From Pseudomonas sp. Seg1 (GTDB lineage Bacteria; Pseudomonadota; Gammaproteobacteria; Pseudomonadales; Pseudomonadaceae), in the NCBI RefSeq assembly GCF_018326005.1, contig NZ_AP021903.1:2730001-2794000 (forward strand): DNA of 64,000 bases. Reading direction: 5' to 3'. Of the stretch, positions 57,967 to 64,000 are shown in pieces. The notes under the pieces are model-generated. The model was not told the DNA's origin. It worked only from the letters and a program-made list of their open reading frames with translations, and ran no database searches. Every line of letters begins with the position of its first letter. Within the stretch, counting starts at the first letter, position 1. Both the position numbers and the translations under genes were made by a program.

Positions 57967-58761
57967 TCACGCCCCGGCCATCCATTTCGCCAACCCATGC
58001 CGGCCACTGACACCCAATTTGGCCGTAGCGCGTTTAAGGTAGGTCTCGATCGAACTGTTCTTGACCCGCAGCTTTTCCGCCATGTGCGGCACCGTGCCGC
58101 CGGTCAGCAAACCCAGGCAGACTTCTTTTTCGCGTGCCGACAGCACAACGCCGCTCAACATCAGGCGCTCATCGAACACCAGCGCAAGGGGGGCGTGATC
58201 CAGATCGATCGAGGGCAGGCGCGGTTGTCTGGCGATGGTTTGCCGACTGATCTGCGCATGTCGCTCGATCAGAGGCAGCAGGGTGTCGGACAGACTCTTG
58301 AGGAATGACAGCTCCGGCAGGGAAAACACCCGTTGAGTGTGCGGACGGTAAAACGAGATGACGCAACGGCGGTTGGACGTGCGTGACACCAGATTGCATT
58401 GGTGGACGCTGTGTTGCGGGTGGCAGGGCAGAAGCGAGGCTTTCAATTGGATCAACAGTGAATCATTCATCTCGATCATTTTCTGCAACAACGGGTGATC
58501 GTCCGGGCTCTCCAGGGGATCCGGCGGCGGGAAGGTTCGTGCCGGACCGGCACTGCCCAACGGCTTGATCTCGACCACGCTGGCCTGACGCTCATCAAGC
58601 GTCCACTCGGTCAGATCGACCCGATTGACCGGCACCAGAGTGTCGACCAACTGGAACATGTTCGTGGCGAAGTGATCATCGCCCGTGCTTGCAATCAGTT
58701 CCCCCAATTGCCAGTAGAAGTGCGGGTTTTCCACATTGCGAATACTGCCGGTCAGATTCAT
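57967..58761 (-). CDS. LuxR family transcriptional regulator of the lipopeptide locus
   Basis: 264 residues. The C-terminal HTH is LSAREKEVCLGLLTGGTVP, then HMAEKLRVKNSSIETYLKRA. The N-terminal part (residues 1-190) shows no autoinducer-domain motif I know (no clear W-x-Y-D pattern), as in the LuxR-type regulators that flank Pseudomonas lipopeptide genes and do not need acyl-homoserine lactones. Divergent from the NRPS, with 487 bp between, so it probably controls that gene. Confidence 0.9.
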   Translation of the reverse strand: MNLTGSIRNVENPHFYWQLGELIASTGDDHFATNMFQLVDTLVPVNRVDLTEWTLDERQASVVEIKPLGSAGPARTFPPPDPLESPDDHPLLQKMIEMNDSLLIQLKASLLPCHPQHSVHQCNLVSRTSNRRCVISFYRPHTQRVFSLPELSFLKSLSDTLLPLIERHAQISRQTIARQPRLPSIDLDHAPLALVFDERLMLSGVVLSAREKEVCLGLLTGGTVPHMAEKLRVKNSSIETYLKRATAKLGVSGRHGLAKWMAGA

Positions 58762-59248
58762 ATCCTTGTCATCCCTGGTACAGAGCCATCACTGAATCGT
58801 CTGCCGTCTATGTAAAAGCCGCCCACGCAGTCATTTCTCCTTGAACATGATCTGGAGCGGGATTTAAGCCTATGGATTTGTCCTACGTCTGTAGGGGAAT
58901 CCGGGGACACAAAGTGCCAGCATTTCTGATTGTTGGCGCCGGGGTTCTGACGGGGTTGATTGCTGGAAAGTCGTTCACCGTGACCATTCAGTCACTGCAA
59001 GGGCCCGGAAAATCGGCAGATCGTGTTCCTCGATTGCTGATGCTGGGGCAAATGGCAGCATTGGCATGTGGTTCTTTTCCTACAAACTTTTCAGTATTTT
59101 CTCTCCGAAAACTTAGACAGGACCTATGCGAAAAAGCCGATAAGCACTGTCGGGCGCGCCGGGGAGCGATGGTTGTCCGGGTTTCGGGTGTCATGTCGGC
59201 GCCGGGGCCGATGCTTGAATACGGGCAAAATCTCATGAGAAGGATCTT
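58762..59248. promoter_or_regulatory. Intergenic region between luxR and the NRPS
   Basis: 487 bp without a supported gene. At 58882-58895 lies the palindrome CCTAC-GTCT-GTAGG, 121 bp from the LuxR start, a candidate site for a dimeric regulator. TTTTCCTACAAACTTTTC at about 59086 contains a second CCTACA. The leader just before the NRPS has AAGGATCTT, both ribosome site and a short hairpin, which could bind RsmA-type proteins. All functional roles are inference. Confidence 0.45.
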
Positions 59249-62200
59249 ATGCCGCCTATTTCTGCCTCTGCGGCGGACACCTCGTCCGTTGCGCCCGCGA
59301 CCTTTCCCCTGACCGCCGCACAGCTGGACATCTGGCTTGATCAATTGAGCCGGGGTGACTCGCCGCTGTACAACATCGGTGGCTACATGGAGTTGACCGG
59401 CCCGCTGGATCCTGCGCGGATGCAGGCGGCGCTCAGCCATCTGGTGAGCCTGCACGACGCGATGCGAATCGAGTTGTTGCCGGGTGCCGGCGCGGACGGA
59501 CTGCCACGGCAACGTTTTGCGCCATCGATGCCGGGGCCGCTGATGACGTGGGATGTCTCTGGCCAGTCAGATCCAAAAGCGGCGGCACGAGCGCTGATTC
59601 AGGAGCGGATCGACCAGACGTTCACGCTGGACGGCGGGCCGTTGTACCGTTTTTTGCTGATCCGGCTCGATGACGATCTGCACTGGTTCTCCATTCTGGC
59701 TCACCACCTGATCGTCGACGGCTGGGGCTTCGCCGAGATGATCAAATCGTTGGCCGCCATCTATAACGCACTGGCCGCCGATCAGAAGGTACCTGACACC
59801 GCGCTGTCCTACGTCGATTTCATCGAGGACGATGAGCGTTATTACCAGTCACCCCGATACGCGCAGGATCGCGCGTACTGGCTGGACAAATACCGCCTCC
59901 TGCCCGAACCCCTGCTGGTGCCGCGTTATCAGGAGCGCTTTGTCGGGCATGCGCCGTCCAGTCAGGTCGTGGCGCGGACGTTCCCCGCCGTGCTGCATGA
60001 GCGCATGAAACAGCTCGGTCAGGGACTTGGCGCTTCGGCGTTTCACGTGCTGCTGGCGGCGCTTCATGTGTATTTCAGCCGTACCGCACAGCGTGACGAA
60101 TGGGTGTTGGGGATGCCGATTCTCAACCGGTCCGGCGCTCGATTCAAATCGACCGTCGGCTTGTTCACCCAGGTCAGTGCGGTGCGCATGGGGTTTGGTC
60201 GCGACCTCACATTCGCCGACTTGATCAGGGCGATTCGCGATGAGCTGAAAGAAAACTTTCGTCATCAGCGGTTTCCCCTGAGCGAGATGAACCGCGCCTT
60301 GGGCTTGCTGCGCGAGGATCGCGCGCAACTGTTTGAGCTGACGGTTTCTTACGAACTGGATGATCAAGAACATATTTACGGCCAGGCACGGGGTCACGTG
60401 GTCAAGGTTTCCAATCATCAGGAGGCTGCGCCGCTGGCTATTTATTTGCGCAGTAACCGCTTCGACGAACAGGCCTGGTTGCACATTGCCTACTCCCCGA
60501 TGTATTTCGAGGAAGGTGAAGTCGAGGCGTTTGCCGAGCGGCTGTTGTCGGTACTGGAGCAAGGGCTGGAAAACCCGCAACTGCCCGTGACCGAATTCGG
60601 CCTGCTCTCGCCGACGGAAACCGCGCTGCTGCAGCAATGGAACGACACTCGCGTGGTTTATCCGCAAGGATTGACCATCGTCCAGCGTTTCGAGGCCCGA
60701 GCGGCGCAACAGCCTGAGGCAGTGGCGGCGGTTGGAGAAGGACAACCACTGACGTATGCCGAGTTGAATCGTCAGGCCAATGCATTGGCACATCGCCTGC
60801 TCGGGCTCGGCGTGCAGCCGGATGACCGCGTGGCGCTGGTGGCCCGCCGTGGACTCGACAGCCTGGTCGGATTGCTGGCGACTCTCAAGGCCGGAGCCGG
60901 TTATGTGCCGATCGATCCGGCGCACCCCGCCGAGCGTTTGAACTATCTGCTCAATGACAGCGCACCGGTTGTCGTCCTGACGCAAAGCGCTTTGCGCGCA
61001 CGCCTGCCGAAACTGGATGTGCCAGTGATCGATCTGAATCTGCGCAACTGGCCGGCCGACAACCTTGCCAACCCGCGAGTGCCCGGCCTGACCCCGGCGA
61101 ACCTCGCCTACGTAATCTATACCTCCGGTTCTACCGGCCTGCCCAAAGGGGTGATGGTCGAGCACGGGACACTGGGCAATCTGGTCGATTGGCATTGTGA
61201 CGCCTTCGAGCTGCGCGCCGGTCAGCACACCTCAAGCCTCGCCGGTTTCGGTTTCGATGCCATGGCGTGGGAGGTCTGGCCGGCGTTGTGCGTGGGCGCG
61301 ACCCTGCATCTGGCGCCCGCCACTGGCAACAACGAAGACATCGCCGCGCTGCTCGACTGGTGGCGCGCGCAGCCGCTGGACGTCAGTTTTTTACCAACGC
61401 CGATCGCCGAGTATGCCTTTGGCAAACAACTCGACCATCCGACCCTGCGTACGCTGCTGATTGGCGGTGATCGCTTGCGTCAGTTCAACCGACAGCAGTC
61501 CTTCGAAGTGATCAACAACTATGGGCCGACCGAAGCCACAGTGGTTGCGACCTCGGGGCGGATCGACGCCGGTCAGGCGCTGCACATTGGCAAGCCCGTG
61601 AGTAACACCACGGTGTACTTGCTCGATGATCAACTACGGCCAGTGCCGATGGGGATTACCGGCGAGTTGTATGTCGGCGGCGCCGGTGTTGCCCGGGGCT
61701 ACCTGAATCAACCGGAACTGACCGCCGAGCGCTTTCTGCGCGACCCGTTCAGCAGCGAACCGCAGGCGCGTATGTATCGCACCGGCGACCTCGCACGCTG
61801 GCGTGCCGACGGTAACCTCGACTACCTGGGACGCAATGACGATCAGGTGAAGATTCGCGGTGTGCGCATCGAACTCGGCGAGATCGAAACTGCGCTCGGC
61901 AGCCATGCCGCCGTGCAGGAAGCGGTGGTGCAGGTGCGCGACGGGCAACTGTTGGCGTGGTTCATCGAGCATGAGCCGCTCGACATCAACGCCTTGCACG
62001 CCCACCTGAAAACCCGTCTGACCAGCGCCATGCTGCCGAGCGCTTATGTGCGCCTGACGGCGTGGCCGATGACTGCCAACGGCAAGCTTGATCGCAAGGG
62101 ATTACCGGCGCCGTGTCAGGACGACCTGATCAGACGCGAATATGAAGCACCGACAGGCGAAGTCGAAGTGTTGTTGGCGCAGTTATGGGCCGAGGTGTTG

Positions 62201-64000
62201 CAGGTTGAACGGGTAGGGCGCCACGACCATTTCTTCGAACTGGGCGGGCATTCGCTGCTGGCGGTGGGTATGGCCGAACGTATGCGCCAACACGGTTTGA
62301 GCGTCGATGTGCGGCAACTGTTCGCTCAGCCCACACTAGCGGCATTGGCTGCCGCCGCAGGACGCAGCCAGGAGAGCGACGTGCCGCCCAGCCGTATCGT
62401 TGCGGATTGCGAACTCATCACGCCGGATATGCTGAGCCTGGTGCAACTGGATCAAGCCAGTATCGATCAAGTCACCCTGACGGTTCCGGGCGGAGCGGCA
62501 AACGTGCAGGACATCTATCCGCTGGCGCCTTTGCAACAAGGCCTGTTGTATCACCACATCACCGCTGAGGGCCGCGATCCGTATCAGCAGCACGCCGTGT
62601 TGTCCTTCGCCAGCCGCGCGCAACTGGAGGCATTTGCCAGCGCTCTGCAAAAGGTTATCGAACGTCACGATATCCTGCGCACCAGCCTGGTCTGGGAAGG
62701 CATCGAACCCGCGGTGCAAGTCGTCTGGCGTCAAGCGAAACTGGGTATCGAAACCGTCGTACTGGAGCCCTGCGCCGGTGATATCGCACAACAGTTGCGC
62801 GAAGCCTTCAGCCCGCTGCAACGGCCACTGAATATCCGCCAGGCACCGATGCTGGCGCTGGCAGCAGCCGAAGACAAACCTGACCGGCGCTGGCTCGGCC
62901 TGCTGCGCTTTCATCATCTGATCAACGATGCCACTTCGACCGCAGTATTGATGCACGAAATCCAGATGCATCTGCTCGGGCGCGAACATGAATTGCCGCT
63001 GTCGGTCCCGTATCGCAACTACGTCGCACAGGTTGGTTTGAAGGATCGGCAAGCGGAGCATGAGAGGTTTTTCCGCGAGCAACTGAGCGATGTCGATGAA
63101 CCTACGCTGGCTTTTGCCCTGAGCGACCGTCAAGTCGACTCCAGTGGACACGACGATGCCAGGCAACCCCTCGCTGCCAGCCTCGCGCAGCGCCTGCGCG
63201 ATCAGGCGCGCCAATCGGGCGTCAGTCCGGCGAGCCTGTTCCATCTGGCCTGGGCCCAGGTGGTCGGGGCGTGTGCCGGGCGTGAGGACGTGGTATTCGG
63301 CACGGTATTGTTGGGACGACTGCAGGCCGGTAACGGTGCCGACCGTGCGCTGGGCATGTTCATCAATACCTTGCCATTGCGCCTGAGGTTGGCAGGAGCC
63401 AGCGTCAGCAGGGCATTGGCCCAGACTCACGAACGCCTTGCCGCGTTGCTGGCCCACGAACAGGCACCGCTTGCACTGGCGCAGCGTTGCAGTGCGATAG
63501 CGTCCGGTACGCCGCTGTTCAACAGTCTGCTCAACTATCGACATACCGACGCGGCTCCATTGCTGAGCGCTGTGCCGGGAATCGAGCTGTTGAGCAGCGT
63601 CGAAATCGTCAGCTATCCATTGATGCTGTCCGTAGATGACGACGCCATGGGTTTTCATCTTGCCGCCAAAGCGCCGCGCCTGATCGGTGCGCAACGTGTA
63701 TTGGATTATCTGCTCACAGCGCTCGAAGCGCTGATCAATGCGTTGGAACACACGCCGCAATTGTTGCTGAGCAACGTATCGGTTCTGCCACCAGCCGAGC
63801 GCGAGAAATGGCTGGTCGAGTTCAACGCCACCGAGGTCGCTTGCCCGCTGGAGCAGCCGCTTCAGGCATTGTTTGAACAACAGGTACGCCGCAAACCGGA
63901 TGCCATCGCGCTGCAATCCGAGCAAGGAGATCTGACTTACGCCGAGCTCAATGCACGCGCCAACCGACTGGCGCATCATCTGCGCGAACAAGGCGTGCAG
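59249..64000 (+). CDS. Non-ribosomal peptide synthetase, first enzyme of a lipopeptide pathway (3' end cut)
   Basis: 1584 codons are visible from MPPISASAADTSS (AAGGA before the ATG). Domains: starter condensation (about 15-440, HHLIVDGWG at 152) for acylation with a fatty acid; adenylation 1 (about 470-955, YTSGSTGLPKG at about 624, FDAMAWE, NYGPTEA, NGKLDRKGLP); carrier (GGHSLL, Ser at about 1000); condensation 2 (about 1085-1520), which starts YPLAPLQQGLLYHHITAEG like dual condensation/epimerisation domains, with HHLINDATS; adenylation 2 begins at about 1535. The adenylation 1 specificity residues D-A-W-F-L-G-N-V-V match the leucine code. Thus Leu is residue 1, N-acylated. Confidence 0.95.
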   Translation, partial: MPPISASAADTSSVAPATFPLTAAQLDIWLDQLSRGDSPLYNIGGYMELTGPLDPARMQAALSHLVSLHDAMRIELLPGAGADGLPRQRFAPSMPGPLMTWDVSGQSDPKAAARALIQERIDQTFTLDGGPLYRFLLIRLDDDLHWFSILAHHLIVDGWGFAEMIKSLAAIYNALAADQKVPDTALSYVDFIEDDERYYQSPRYAQDRAYWLDKYRLLPEPLLVPRYQERFVGHAPSSQVVARTFPAVLHERMKQLGQGLGASAFHVLLAALHVYFSRTAQRDEWVLGMPILNRSGARFKSTVGLFTQVSAVRMGFGRDLTFADLIRAIRDELKENFRHQRFPLSEMNRALGLLREDRAQLFELTVSYELDDQEHIYGQARGHVVKVSNHQEAAPLAIYLRSNRFDEQAWLHIAYSPMYFEEGEVEAFAERLLSVLEQGLENPQLPVTEFGLLSPTETALLQQWNDTRVVYPQGLTIVQRFEARAAQQPEAVAAVGEGQPLTYAELNRQANALAHRLLGLGVQPDDRVALVARRGLDSLVGLLATLKAGAGYVPIDPAHPAERLNYLLNDSAPVVVLTQSALRARLPKLDVPVIDLNLRNWPADNLANPRVPGLTPANLAYVIYTSGSTGLPKGVMVEHGTLGNLVDWHCDAFELRAGQHTSSLAGFGFDAMAWEVWPALCVGATLHLAPATGNNEDIAALLDWWRAQPLDVSFLPTPIAEYAFGKQLDHPTLRTLLIGGDRLRQFNRQQSFEVINNYGPTEATVVATSGRIDAGQALHIGKPVSNTTVYLLDDQLRPVPMGITGELYVGGAGVARGYLNQPELTAERFLRDPFSSEPQARMYRTGDLARWRADGNLDYLGRNDDQVKIRGVRIELGEIETALGSHAAVQEAVVQVRDGQLLAWFIEHEPLDINALHAHLKTRLTSAMLPSAYVRLTAWPMTANGKLDRKGLPAPCQDDLIRREYEAPTGEVEVLLAQLWAEVLQVERVGRHDHFFELGGHSLLAVGMAERMRQHGLSVDVRQLFAQPTLAALAAAAGRSQESDVPPSRIVADCELITPDMLSLVQLDQASIDQVTLTVPGGAANVQDIYPLAPLQQGLLYHHITAEGRDPYQQHAVLSFASRAQLEAFASALQKVIERHDILRTSLVWEGIEPAVQVVWRQAKLGIETVVLEPCAGDIAQQLREAFSPLQRPLNIRQAPMLALAAAEDKPDRRWLGLLRFHHLINDATSTAVLMHEIQMHLLGREHELPLSVPYRNYVAQVGLKDRQAEHERFFREQLSDVDEPTLAFALSDRQVDSSGHDDARQPLAASLAQRLRDQARQSGVSPASLFHLAWAQVVGACAGREDVVFGTVLLGRLQAGNGADRALGMFINTLPLRLRLAGASVSRALAQTHERLAALLAHEQAPLALAQRCSAIASGTPLFNSLLNYRHTDAAPLLSAVPGIELLSSVEIVSYPLMLSVDDDAMGFHLAAKAPRLIGAQRVLDYLLTALEALINALEHTPQLLLSNVSVLPPAEREKWLVEFNATEVACPLEQPLQALFEQQVRRKPDAIALQSEQGDLTYAELNARANRLAHHLREQGVQ

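Noticed and set aside
59064..59084. Sigma-54 type promoter (TTGGCATG) before the NRPS
   Set aside because: The -24 part is good but the -12 GC is missing at the correct distance.

Overview
The window looks like chromosome from a Pseudomonas of the fluorescens group. GC is high, almost every gene has a recognisable Pseudomonas counterpart, and the intergenic regions carry many REP-type palindromes with the cores GGGAGCTGGCTTGCCAGCGA, GGAGCGAGCCTGCTCGCGA and GGGGATTTATCCCC. There is no rRNA or tRNA gene, CRISPR array or complete insertion sequence that I can see. Two genes are cut by the window edges: an AraC regulator on the left and a large non-ribosomal peptide synthetase (NRPS) on the right.

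Left part (1-15 kb): an AraC regulator, a VOC protein and an exported protein are followed by a complete Fe-responsive cell-surface signalling unit (ECF sigma factor, FecR-type anti-sigma, TonB receptor) with a Fur-like box. Next come a small PpyR-like membrane protein with an Anr/FNR-type box, a methyltransferase, a DUF6124 protein with a long unusual leader, a GFA-family zinc protein, a chloroperoxidase-type hydrolase, a three-gene molybdenum hydroxylase operon (2Fe-2S subunit, Tat-exported Mo subunit, dihaem cytochrome c) and a GAF-GGDEF diguanylate cyclase.

Middle (15-32 kb): a conserved Pseudomonas block. Two tandem solute-binding proteins and YejB/YejE/YejF-like transporter parts form one operon that runs into fabI. 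It is followed by mltD, gloB, a methyltransferase, rnhA, a DUF2388 gene, dnaQ and ldcA with a GNAT acetyltransferase. Short overlaps (ATGA, TGAGATG, TGAAATG) show the transporter genes are translationally coupled.

32-50 kb: a LysR regulator, a quinone/FMN reductase, an arsB without other ars genes, a repeat-rich gap with four 47-bp tandem copies, DUF1853, and then a + strand run: nadK, a metallophosphatase, a three-gene AAA ATPase / membrane / TPR module, yeaC, a DUF2797 gene and pepN. After these come katG (- strand) and a zinc-type TonB receptor (znuD) with a perfect Zur-like palindrome upstream.

Right part (50-64 kb): an LTA-synthase-like sulfatase-fold enzyme, two small lipoproteins, a membrane protein/XRE pair, a copper-handling pair (SCO, PCu(A)C), and the start of a lipopeptide locus. 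That locus has an orphan NodT/OprM outer-membrane factor, a LuxR-type regulator and the first NRPS. The NRPS opens with a starter condensation domain and a leucine-type adenylation domain (code D-A-W-F-L-G-N-V-V), which points to a cyclic lipopeptide acylated at Leu1.
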